Shown in pieces: positions 26,148 to 33,922 of a DNA stretch of 64,000 bases. The stretch's first letter is position 1. Every line of letters starts with the position of its first letter. The notes under the pieces are model-generated. The model searched no databases, was not told where the DNA came from, and worked only from the letters and a program-made list of their open reading frames with translations. Source of the stretch: Bacteroidales bacterium. Lineage in GTDB: Bacteria; Bacteroidota; Bacteroidia; Bacteroidales; UBA6680. Position numbers and translations under genes: made by a program. The stretch spans positions 1 through 64,000 of the forward strand of contig JAOARD010000013.1 in the NCBI GenBank assembly GCA_025210735.1, written 5' to 3'.

Positions 26148-27179
26148 ATGGAGTTCTCAGCTGCACAAATTGCTGAATTTTTAAAAGGTACAGTAGAAGG
26201 TGATAAAGATGTAAAAGTTTTTGATCTGTCAAAGATAGAGGAAGGAAAACCCGGAACATTAACTTTTTTATCAAACCCAAAATACACTCATTATATATAT
26301 GATACACAAGCTTCAATTGTGTTAGTTAATAACGATTTTAAGGCAGAGAAGGATATTGCTGCTACGCTTATCAGGGTAGAGGATTCTTATCAGGCTCTTG
26401 CTTCGTTGCTTGATCTGTATCAGCAATCTAAACCTCAGAAAACGGGGATACACCCAACAGCGGTTATTGAGGAGAGTGCAGAAATAGGTGAGAATGTATA
26501 TATTGGAGCAAACGCTTATATTGGTGAAGATGCTGTGATTGCTGATAATGTTAAGATTTATCCTACAACATATATTGGTGATTTTGTATCGATAGGTGAG
26601 AATACAATGATTTTTCCGGGAGCAAAAATTTATGAGGCATGTGTAATTGGCAAGAATTGTACAGTACATGCCGGAACAGTAATAGGAGCAGACGGATTTG
26701 GATTTGCACCATCGGCATCAAATAATTATAAGAAGATACCTCAGGTAGGAAATGTAATTATAGAGGATTACGTTGAGATAGGAGCTAATGCTACTATTGA
26801 CAGAGCAACAATGGGATCAACAATTATCAGAAAAGGTGTTAAGCTTGATAATATGTTACATGTAGCTCATAATGTTGAGATAGGAGAGAATACAGTAATG
26901 GCTGCACAGAGTGGTGTTGCCGGTTCAAGTAAGATTGGAAAGAACTGTATGTTTGGTGGTCAGGTTGGTATTGCACCACACTCAAAAATTGCCGACGGAG
27001 CTAAGGTTGCAGCTCAGTCAGGTATTTCATCGCCTATTAAAGAGGAGAACGCAATGGTTATCGGATCGCCATATATGGACTTCAGACTGTTCAGAAGGGT
27101 GTATGTTTATTTCAAAAACTTACCGCAAATTGTAAAACGTTTAGAGAGTCTAGAAAAAGAAGTAGGAGCTAAAAAATAA
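26148..27179 (+). CDS. lpxD: UDP-3-O-(3-hydroxyacyl)glucosamine N-acyltransferase
   Basis: 343 residues from ATG 26148; a longer frame from TTG 26106 adds a hydrophobic stretch that does not belong. The N-terminal uridine-binding domain ([19 protein letters not shown]) precedes a long left-handed beta-helix of hexapeptide repeats ([19 protein letters not shown]). It then has the catalytic-region pattern [20 protein letters not shown] and a short C-terminal helix. It adds the second hydroxyacyl chain in lipid A synthesis, third step. It lies upstream of lpxC/fabZ and lpxA in the same direction. Confidence 0.96.
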   Translation: MEFSAAQIAEFLKGTVEGDKDVKVFDLSKIEEGKPGTLTFLSNPKYTHYIYDTQASIVLVNNDFKAEKDIAATLIRVEDSYQALASLLDLYQQSKPQKTGIHPTAVIEESAEIGENVYIGANAYIGEDAVIADNVKIYPTTYIGDFVSIGENTMIFPGAKIYEACVIGKNCTVHAGTVIGADGFGFAPSASNNYKKIPQVGNVIIEDYVEIGANATIDRATMGSTIIRKGVKLDNMLHVAHNVEIGENTVMAAQSGVAGSSKIGKNCMFGGQVGIAPHSKIADGAKVAAQSGISSPIKEENAMVIGSPYMDFRLFRRVYVYFKNLPQIVKRLESLEKEVGAKK

Positions 27180-27257
27180 TATTAGGGCTGCTAAGTAACT
27201 TTATTTTTATATATTGCGGCGTTTTTCGTTTGAGTAAATTAAGATAATTAAGATATT

Positions 27258-28640
27258 ATGGCTGAAAACCAAAGAACTTTAAAATCTGAGGTAAAGCTTA
27301 CTGGTAAAGGGCTACATACTGGAGTTAACGTTAATCTTGTGATTAAGCCCGCTCCTGAGAATTCGGGAATTGTTTTCAGAAGAGTAGATTTAGAAGGGGA
27401 GCAAGAGGTTAAGGCTCTTGCCGAATATGTTGTTGATACTGCCAGAGGTACAACAATAGAGAAAAATGGAGTTAGAGTTAGCACAATAGAGCACCTGATG
27501 GCAGCGCTGGCTTCTCAAAGAGTAGATAACGCAGTTATAGATATAGATGGTCCTGAGGTTCCTATTATGGGAGGTAGCTCAAGGATGTTTCTTAACGCTA
27601 TATTAGAAGTGGGTATACAGGAGCAGGATGCAGAGAGAGAGTATCTTGTGATTGATGAAAAGATAGAGTACAGAGACGAGGAAAATGGCGTTGAGATATG
27701 TATATATCCTGACGATAAATTTAATGCGAATGTTCTTATCGATTATAACTCAAAGGTACTGGGGCATCAGTATGCAGAGTTAAACTCATTAGATGATTTT
27801 GATAAGGAGATTGCATCGTGTCGTACGTTTGTATTTTTTCATGAATTAGAGGTTCTTCTTAAGCATAACCTTATTAAAGGTGGTGATTTGGAGAATGCGA
27901 TTGTTATCATGGAGAATCCGGTTGAGCAAAGTGAGCTTGACAGAATTGCGGATCTTTTTAACAAACCTCATGTTCAGATTGAAGAGAGTGGAGTACTTAA
28001 TAACATTAAGTTATCATACTCTAATGAGCCTGCTCGTCATAAGCTTCTTGATCTTATTGGTGATCTCGCATTGGTAGGTATGCCTATTAAGGCAAGAGTT
28101 ATAGCAAAACGTCCTGGACACTTGGCAAACACAGAGCTTGCTAAGAAGATAAGACAAATGCTTAAGAAGCCAAAGGCACCTAAGTACGATCCGGAGAAAG
28201 AACCTGTATACGATGTAAACGGAATTAAGAAGATGCTTCCGCACAGACCTCCGTTTCTTCTTGTAGATAAAATTATAGAGCTTACAGAGAACTCTGTAAC
28301 AGGTATGAAGAATGTTACAATGAACGAGCCGTTTTTTGTAGGACACTTCCCTGAAGAGCCTGTTATGCCGGGAGTTTTAATGGTAGAAGCAATGGCTCAG
28401 ACAGGTGGTATTTTGGTTCTGAGTACTGTTCCGGATCCTGAAAATTACTCTACTTACTTTATGAAGATAGATAATGTTAAGTTTAAGAGAAAAGTAGTTC
28501 CTGGTGATACTTTACTGTTCAGATTAGAGCTTATTTCTCCGGTACGTAGAGGTATTGTTCATATGTCGGCAAAAGCTTATGTTGGAAACAGTGTGGCTGT
28601 AGAAGCAGAACTAATGGCGCAGGTAATTAAAAATAAGTAA
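27258..28640 (+). CDS. lpxC/fabZ: Bifunctional UDP-3-O-acyl-GlcNAc deacetylase / 3-hydroxyacyl-ACP dehydratase
   Basis: 460 residues, a fusion typical of Bacteroidota. The N-terminal LpxC part (about 1-305) has zinc ligands in STIEHLMAAL (H79) and RHKLLDLIGDLALVG. The C-terminal FabZ part (about 318-460) has MLPHRPPFLLVDKI with its catalytic His near 328, and GHFPEEPVMPGVLMVEAMAQ with the catalytic Glu near 376. The first enzyme commits to lipid A; the second makes unsaturated acyl-ACP for elongation. Fusing them balances lipid A against phospholipid acyl supply. Followed after 21 bp by lpxA. Confidence 0.97.
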   Translation: MAENQRTLKSEVKLTGKGLHTGVNVNLVIKPAPENSGIVFRRVDLEGEQEVKALAEYVVDTARGTTIEKNGVRVSTIEHLMAALASQRVDNAVIDIDGPEVPIMGGSSRMFLNAILEVGIQEQDAEREYLVIDEKIEYRDEENGVEICIYPDDKFNANVLIDYNSKVLGHQYAELNSLDDFDKEIASCRTFVFFHELEVLLKHNLIKGGDLENAIVIMENPVEQSELDRIADLFNKPHVQIEESGVLNNIKLSYSNEPARHKLLDLIGDLALVGMPIKARVIAKRPGHLANTELAKKIRQMLKKPKAPKYDPEKEPVYDVNGIKKMLPHRPPFLLVDKIIELTENSVTGMKNVTMNEPFFVGHFPEEPVMPGVLMVEAMAQTGGILVLSTVPDPENYSTYFMKIDNVKFKRKVVPGDTLLFRLELISPVRRGIVHMSAKAYVGNSVAVEAELMAQVIKNK

Positions 28641-28661
28641 CAAGCAGAAATATTTAATATA

Positions 28662-29456
28662 ATGAATCAACCACTAGCATATGTTCATCCAGAGGCCAAG
28701 ATAGCGAGAAATGTTGTTATTGAGCCTTTTGTAACTATAGCAAAGAATGTAGAGATTGGTGAAGGTACTTGGATTGGTCCTAATGTTACAATTATGGAGG
28801 GTGCTCGTATTGGGAAAAATTGTAAAATTTTTCCGGGTGCTGTTATCTCTGCAATTCCACAAGATCTGAAATTTAAAGGCGAAGATACAATTGTTGAAAT
28901 TGGTGATAACACAACTATACGTGAGTGTGTTACTATTAACAGAGGTACTTCTGCAAAGGGCAAAACTAAGGTAGGAAATAACTGTATGCTTATGGCATAT
29001 AGCCATGTTGCTCACGACTGTATTATAGGTAACAATGTTATTATTGTTAATAGTGTTCTTTTAGGAGGAGAGGTTATTGTTGATGACTTCGCAATTCTTG
29101 GAGGAGGATCAGCTATTCATCAGTTTGTACACATTGGAGCGCACGTAATGCTGCAGGGTGGAGCTTTAGTAGGAAAAGATATTCCTCCGTATGTAAAAGC
29201 TGCACGTTTCCCAATATCATTTGCCGGAATTAACTCAATAGGTCTTAGAAGAAGACAGTTTACAAACGATAAGATTTCTGAGATTCAGGAGATATACAGA
29301 ATGTTGTACCTGAGAGGAATGAATGTATCGCAAGCTATAGAGTTTATTGAGGCTGAAATGCCTGCTTCTCCGGAGCGCGATGAGATATTACTGTTTATAA
29401 AGAATTCGCGAAGAGGAATTATTAAAGGATATAATAGTGGTAAGGAGATGATTTAA
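28662..29456 (+). CDS. lpxA: UDP-N-acetylglucosamine O-acyltransferase
   Basis: 264 residues, the usual LpxA size. The protein is a left-handed beta-helix of hexapeptide repeats (VEIGEGTWIGPNVTIMEGA; GKNCKIFPGAVISAIPQDLK) with the catalytic histidine in LMAYSHVAHDCIIGNNV and a C-terminal helical domain (RRRQFTNDKISEIQEIYRML). It catalyses the first, reversible step of lipid A synthesis. It follows lpxC/fabZ by 21 bp in one transcription unit and ends at a perfect 28-bp palindromic terminator. Confidence 0.97.
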   Translation: MNQPLAYVHPEAKIARNVVIEPFVTIAKNVEIGEGTWIGPNVTIMEGARIGKNCKIFPGAVISAIPQDLKFKGEDTIVEIGDNTTIRECVTINRGTSAKGKTKVGNNCMLMAYSHVAHDCIIGNNVIIVNSVLLGGEVIVDDFAILGGGSAIHQFVHIGAHVMLQGGALVGKDIPPYVKAARFPISFAGINSIGLRRRQFTNDKISEIQEIYRMLYLRGMNVSQAIEFIEAEMPASPERDEILLFIKNSRRGIIKGYNSGKEMI

Positions 29457-29476
29457 TTACTACTTATATGATATAC

Positions 29477-29504
29477 AAAAAAGGAGGCTTAAGCCTCCTT
29501 TTTT
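29477..29504. terminator. Bidirectional terminator between lpxA and the oxidoreductase gene
   Basis: A perfect 28-bp palindrome (AAAAAAGGAGGCTT and its complement) separates the rightward lpxA operon from the leftward oxidoreductase gene, with A- and T-runs giving a U-tail in both directions. Its last base is also the last base of the oxidoreductase stop codon. Confidence 0.85.
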
Positions 29505-30472
29505 TATTTATTCATATGTTCCATTATCATCTTTGCAAGATTAAGAGCATTGTATCCATCGTCAATAGATACCTCTGGCGTTGTGTTGTTTATTATTGAG
29601 TTGTAGAAACTATTTAGCTCTTCAACAATAGCATTGTGTTCTTTTACATCAGGAGTATCAATAATAAACTGTTTTTTAGGTCTGTCATCACCTAAATCCA
29701 ATATAAGGGCAAACGGATCGTCAACGGGTTCTTTTACGGGTAAAACCTGAATATATTCACTTTTCTTCTCTAAGAAATCAACAGTGATGTATGCTGTTTC
29801 CTGAAAAATTCGTGTTTTACGCATAGTTTTCATTGAGATTCTGCTTGATGTCATATTTACAACACATCCATCTTCAAATTCTACTCTTGCATTTGTAATA
29901 TCCGGAGTATCGCTTATTATTGCAACTCCACTTGAGTGAACCTTCTTTATTTTAGATTTAACCAGATGAAGAACAATATCCAGATCATGTATAAGAAGAT
30001 CTAACACAACAGGTACGTCTTTGTTTCTTGGATGAAACTGTCCTAACCTGTGAAGCTCAATGAACTTAGGTGCCGATATCTTGTCTTTTATAGCTCTGAA
30101 TGCAGGATTGAATCGCTCAACATGACCAACCTGAATTTTTAGGTTACGCTCTCCGGCAATTCTTTTAAGTTCTGCAGCCTGCTCAAGTGTGCTTGTTACA
30201 GGTTTCTCTATAAATACGTGCTTGCCATTCTCTAATGCAGTTTTTGCAACATCAAAATGTGAGGATGTAGGTACCACAACATCAATAACATCTACTTCGT
30301 TAATAAGAGCTTGTAATGACGGGAATGATTTAATATCAAACTCCTTTTCAACATTCTCTGATGTCTCTTTATTAATATCGTAAAAACCTACTAACTCAAA
30401 ATTAGCAAGTTTATGACATCTTACATGGTTTTTTCCAAAGTGTCCGACACCTACAATTCCTACTTTAAGCAT
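29504..30472 (-). CDS. Gfo/Idh/MocA-family NAD(P)-dependent oxidoreductase
   Basis: 322 residues. The Rossmann fold starts at residue 3 with VGIVGVGHFGKNHVRCHKL, and the conserved EKP motif is in HVFIEKPVTSTLEQAAELK. A C-terminal alpha/beta substrate domain includes DLLIHDLDIVLHLV, with a possible catalytic His (H-D-L-D). The family oxidises or reduces sugars and sugar nucleotides. A UDP-GlcNAc 3-dehydrogenase (GnnA-like) role would fit the lpxA neighbour, but no GnnB-type aminotransferase is nearby, so the substrate is open. It lies 2 bp after the barrel-protein gene on the same strand, forming a pair. Confidence 0.85.
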   Translation of the reverse strand: MLKVGIVGVGHFGKNHVRCHKLANFELVGFYDINKETSENVEKEFDIKSFPSLQALINEVDVIDVVVPTSSHFDVAKTALENGKHVFIEKPVTSTLEQAAELKRIAGERNLKIQVGHVERFNPAFRAIKDKISAPKFIELHRLGQFHPRNKDVPVVLDLLIHDLDIVLHLVKSKIKKVHSSGVAIISDTPDITNARVEFEDGCVVNMTSSRISMKTMRKTRIFQETAYITVDFLEKKSEYIQVLPVKEPVDDPFALILDLGDDRPKKQFIIDTPDVKEHNAIVEELNSFYNSIINNTTPEVSIDDGYNALNLAKMIMEHMNK

Positions 30473-30474
30473 AT

Positions 30475-31611
30475 CTATTTAAATATTTTTACTGTTTTTA
30501 AGAAAAAATCTCTGTTTAAATTTATATAACAACCATATGACATGTCGTATTTACCGCCATGCAGGTTGTAATATGTCTCATATCTTGCTCCAATATTAGC
30601 ACCTTTGCTAAACTCATAGAACAATTCAGCCTTAAAGATAAAAAGTTCTCGGTTAGGAAGTGATATATTTTTTATAACAGATGCAGAACCGAAGATGGGT
30701 TCGCCTCTTGGAACTATGAAACTATTTGCATTCCAGTATCCTGCATAAACATTCAGATATTTACTTTTACCATATATAATAGGATAAAAAGCATTTCCTT
30801 TTCTGAATTTTCTCTTCGGAATATCAGATATATCCTTATAATGTACAGCATAAATTTTGGCACCAATCTCGTTTACAAGACCATCAAATTTGTATCCAAC
30901 ATGGGCTCCAAGTACAAAGTTTGTAAGCGATTCAAGAGGTTGAGATAGTGTATCTACCTGTCCGCCAATATGAGCTGTAAGAAACTGTACCGGAATATTA
31001 ACCTTTAATCTTCGCTCTTTTTTAAACAGTCTGAATTCATTTGTCCAGCCTACAGTAAAAACCTCTTTGTCCTTTAACGATGTTCTGAAGATGTACTTTT
31101 CCCAGTTCAGATACAGGTCAGAGTGTATGTATTTACTATCGTATAACATCTGAACTCCGGACTCAATATTGTTGTCTATGTACCGTTCCTGTCTGAATAC
31201 CGGTTCAATAAAGTCATGATTAACTGTTCCGTAAAGCGATCCAATAACAAAGTTAAGGTTCTTGGTTAACCTGTACTGAAACCTTATAATAGGTCTTACT
31301 TTGTCAAATTTATCTCTCCCGTAATAGTTAACCAGATGAATACCTGTTTCTAGTTTTGATCTGCTGCTTGGGTAATATTTTACTGTAGCATTTATTAACG
31401 AGGCAAATGTTGTAAACCCCTCGTCGAGATCGTTAAAGAACTCATTATTTCTGAAATAATTTGTGTTCTTAATGTTTAAGTATACTTTATTACTATCACT
31501 CTCCTCAATAAAGTAATTGTCCTTAAATCTGGTCATATCCATTTGCCCGAATAGAGTTATCGGGCACAACATTATGACCACAACTAAATAAAAATTGCGT
31601 TTTTTTACCAT
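30475..31611 (-). CDS. Predicted outer-membrane beta-barrel protein of unknown function
   Basis: 378 residues with a signal peptide (MVKKRNFYLVVVIMLCPITLFGQ). The mature protein alternates polar and hydrophobic residues throughout, is rich in Tyr/Phe/Asn, and ends in strand-like FLKTVKIFK. This is the profile of a 14- to 16-strand outer-membrane barrel. I recognise no named family. It is first in a two-gene leftward unit with the oxidoreductase. Neighbouring lipid A genes suggest an envelope role, but nothing in the sequence proves one. Confidence 0.65.
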   Translation of the reverse strand: MVKKRNFYLVVVIMLCPITLFGQMDMTRFKDNYFIEESDSNKVYLNIKNTNYFRNNEFFNDLDEGFTTFASLINATVKYYPSSRSKLETGIHLVNYYGRDKFDKVRPIIRFQYRLTKNLNFVIGSLYGTVNHDFIEPVFRQERYIDNNIESGVQMLYDSKYIHSDLYLNWEKYIFRTSLKDKEVFTVGWTNEFRLFKKERRLKVNIPVQFLTAHIGGQVDTLSQPLESLTNFVLGAHVGYKFDGLVNEIGAKIYAVHYKDISDIPKRKFRKGNAFYPIIYGKSKYLNVYAGYWNANSFIVPRGEPIFGSASVIKNISLPNRELFIFKAELFYEFSKGANIGARYETYYNLHGGKYDMSYGCYINLNRDFFLKTVKIFK

Positions 31612-32144
31612 CAGATTTTATAATATAGCGTTAAATTATCTCTTGTGCTCCAGGCTTAATTTGTGTTGGGCAAAAATAGACTATTATTCATATAAATAAT
31701 ATGATTACAAGCATTAATTACATATTATTATAACAAAGTGAAGAACATTGTGTATGAATGTAATAATTCGTACGGTGTACTTTGGTTTATAACGTACTTA
31801 TAAACATGTTTTGTTTAGGTTTTTCTGTTGAGTAAATTATTATTATAGATGGCAAAACTCAAAAGGAAGTGATAATTATTTTCTGTGAGATTACGTTGAG
31901 AAGTCTGATTTTTTTGGAGGGCTGAGTTCTAAACACAAATTTAAAATGGGATAATAATATTTAATTTTAGCATCTTTGTTTATATTAACAAATAGGTTTA
32001 ATAAGATCTATAAAAACAGAATTTACAGAGGTGTAATGACGCATGATAATGGTTTTTCACACACATGAGAATGGTCATTCACATACGCGAGAATGATTAT
32101 TATGCGGAGTTCCATCTGACAAATAAAAAAACAATTATAAACAG
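31612..32144. other. 533-bp divergent intergenic region before lpxB
   Basis: No credible ORF is present. The part nearest the barrel gene must hold its leftward promoter. Near lpxB, 32033-32104 contains three degenerate units of about 22 bp with a shared GAGAATG- or ATAATG-like core (GCATGATAATGG, CACATGAGAATGG, ATACGCGAGAATG). These merge into the leader repeat shared with gspF. The rest is AT-rich sequence in which I see nothing definite. Confidence 0.5.
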
Positions 32145-32149
32145 ATGAA
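32105..32149 (+). promoter_or_regulatory. Leader repeat upstream of lpxB, pairs with its start codon
   Basis: GAGTTCCATCTG, a 23-nt A-rich spacer and CAGATGAA, with the lpxB ATG (32145) inside the last block. CATCTG (32113-32118) is complementary to CAGATG (32142-32147). The block matches the one before the F-like secretion gene at 15752-15794, with the same spacer length and about 18 of 23 spacer bases identical. Confidence 0.55.
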
Positions 32150-33272
32150 ATATTATATAATAGCCGGTGAGGCATCTGGAGATCTGCACGGATCAAATCT
32201 GATGAAGGGGATTAAGAATTACGATAGTAGTGCCGAATTCAGAGTTTGGGGTGGAGATAAGATGTGTGATGCCGGAGGGGATTTGGTAAAGCATTATAAA
32301 GAACACTCCTTTATGGGGCTTGTTCCGGTTATAAAAAATATACGCACAATTAAAGCAAATTTTAAATTGTGTGAAGAGGATCTTAAACAATATAAACCTG
32401 ATGTGCTGATTCTTATTGATTACTCAGGATTTAACTTGCGGGTTGCAAAATTTGCTAAAGCAATGGGACTTAAGATATTCTATTATATATCACCACAGGT
32501 ATGGGCATGGCGTAAAGGCAGGGTAAAAACAATTAAGCAGTTAATTGATAAAATGTTCGTTATTCTTCCGTTTGAGAAAGAGTTTTATGCTTCTTATGGT
32601 TATGATGTAAAATTTGTAGGACACCCACTGCTTGATGCTATTGAAGAGTATAAGAAAAATAAGCTTATAAGTAAGAGTGAGTTTATTGAAAAATATAGAT
32701 TGTCTGAGAAACCAGTAATAGCAATTTTGCCAGGAAGCAGAAAACAAGAGATAAAGGAGAAGCTACCTGAGATGCTTGGCGTTGTATCTAATTATAAGGA
32801 TTATCAGTTTGTAATAGCGGCAGCACCATCAATTGACGAGTCGTACTACAGAGGTTTTATATCTGAAGATGATGATGTGAAATTGATATTTGATGATACC
32901 TATAATATATTGAATAATTCTACAGCAGCACTTGTTACATCAGGAACTGCAACGCTAGAAACGGCTCTGTTTAAGGTGCCTGAGGTTGTGTGCTACAGAG
33001 GAGGAGCGCTATCATATTATGTGGTTAAATACCTTGTTGATATTAAGTTTATATCAATAGTTAATCTGATAATGGACAGACAGGTTGTAAAAGAGCTTAT
33101 ACAGTATGATCTTAACAGAGATAATATTATTAAAGAGCTTGATAAGATTCTTAATGATAAAACTTACAGAGATAAAATGTTAACTGATTACGATGTGCTT
33201 GCAACAAAACTTGGAGGTGTTGGGGCTTCAGAAAGAGCGGCATCTGTAATGATTGAAGAGTTGGAAAAATAA
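32145..33272 (+). CDS. lpxB: Lipid-A-disaccharide synthase
   Basis: 375 residues, a GT19 glycosyltransferase joining UDP-2,3-diacylglucosamine and lipid X. Signatures are IIAGEASGDLHGSNLM at the N-terminus, DYSGFNLRVAKFAK, YYISPQVWAWRKGRVKTIKQ, VGHPLLDAI, AILPGSRKQEIKEKLP, and TSGTATLETALFKVPEVVCY near the donor site. Length is normal. It is the only lipid A gene here not in the lpxD-C-A cluster. It has its own leader repeat and terminator, so it is transcribed separately. The surE gene that commonly precedes lpxB in this phylum is absent here. Confidence 0.96.
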   Translation: MKYYIIAGEASGDLHGSNLMKGIKNYDSSAEFRVWGGDKMCDAGGDLVKHYKEHSFMGLVPVIKNIRTIKANFKLCEEDLKQYKPDVLILIDYSGFNLRVAKFAKAMGLKIFYYISPQVWAWRKGRVKTIKQLIDKMFVILPFEKEFYASYGYDVKFVGHPLLDAIEEYKKNKLISKSEFIEKYRLSEKPVIAILPGSRKQEIKEKLPEMLGVVSNYKDYQFVIAAAPSIDESYYRGFISEDDDVKLIFDDTYNILNNSTAALVTSGTATLETALFKVPEVVCYRGGALSYYVVKYLVDIKFISIVNLIMDRQVVKELIQYDLNRDNIIKELDKILNDKTYRDKMLTDYDVLATKLGGVGASERAASVMIEELEK

Positions 33273-33277
33273 TATAT

Positions 33278-33308
33278 AAAAAAGGTTGCTTTTAAAGCAA
33301 CCTTTTTT
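33278..33308 (+). terminator. lpxB terminator
   Basis: AAAAAAGGTTGCTTT and AAAGCAACCTTTTTT pair as a 15-bp stem with one unpaired T at the tip, immediately after lpxB and ending in a T-run. It may also terminate leftward readthrough from the tRNA on the opposite strand. Confidence 0.85.
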
Positions 33309-33310
33309 AG

Positions 33311-33383
33311 TAGCGGGGACAGGACTCGAACCTGTGACCTTCGGGTTATGAGCCCGACGAGCTGCCAACTGCTCCACCCCGCA
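33311..33383 (-). tRNA. tRNA-fMet (CAT), initiator
   Basis: A 73-nt cloverleaf on the minus strand: acceptor TGCGGGG/CCCCGCT with a mismatch at 1-72, anticodon stem CGGG-CTCATAA-CCCG with three consecutive G:C pairs, anticodon CAT, and T-arm ACAGG-TTCGAGT-CCTGT. The 1-72 mismatch plus three G:C pairs identify the initiator. CCA is not encoded. Confidence 0.95.
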
Positions 33384-33535
33384 ATATATCTTTAATACAA
33401 ATTATTTCGTTTTTGCGAGTGCAAAGGTACGTCATTATTATTAATATCCTAATTTTTTAGAATAAAATGTGGTTTTTAGAGTCTGTTTGATCTCTTTTAT
33501 TCCTATTTTTGTTTAAACCAAAATAAAAACAGATT

Positions 33536-33919
33536 ATGCCAAGAGTATTTAAGCCGGTAGATATCTCGAAAGAAGAGAAAGAGTTACGTAAAGATTATTT
33601 TGACAGACATACCCCTCATGTTGTTTGTGATTCAGAGGTGAAAAGAGGAGAAAAATTTAAAGTTAAAGTTGTAATTGGTGATGAGTATAGTCATCCGGAT
33701 AATCATGATCACTATATAAGTACAATACAGCTGTGGAATAGAGAGACTCTTATTGCAACAGCGTCATTTGCATCAGGTATACTGGCTAATCAGAAGAGTC
33801 ATTTTGAGGTGGATTTTTATATTATTCCAAGTGTGAGTATGAATCTTACTGCTATGGCCGTATGTACAAATCATGGTCTTTGGCAGAGCGATAATGTAGA
33901 GGTAAAGGTGATAGATTAA
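33536..33919 (+). CDS. Superoxide reductase, neelaredoxin type
   Basis: 127 residues, a single-domain (class II) superoxide reductase that reduces superoxide to peroxide without making oxygen. Iron-centre ligands are visible: His in DRHTPHVV (H25), H53 and H59 in HPDNHDHYI, and C110 and H113 in AVCTNHGLW. There is no N-terminal desulforedoxin (Cys4) domain. The enzyme is typical of anaerobes and microaerophiles and points to an oxygen-sensitive lifestyle. It is transcribed alone, converging on the protease gene with a 3-bp gap. Confidence 0.9.
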   Translation: MPRVFKPVDISKEEKELRKDYFDRHTPHVVCDSEVKRGEKFKVKVVIGDEYSHPDNHDHYISTIQLWNRETLIATASFASGILANQKSHFEVDFYIIPSVSMNLTAMAVCTNHGLWQSDNVEVKVID

Positions 33920-33922
33920 CTA

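Noticed and set aside
29504..30472. Firm assignment of the oxidoreductase as GnnA
   Set aside because: Only the lpxA neighbour suggests it; the partner aminotransferase is missing and the family is very broad.
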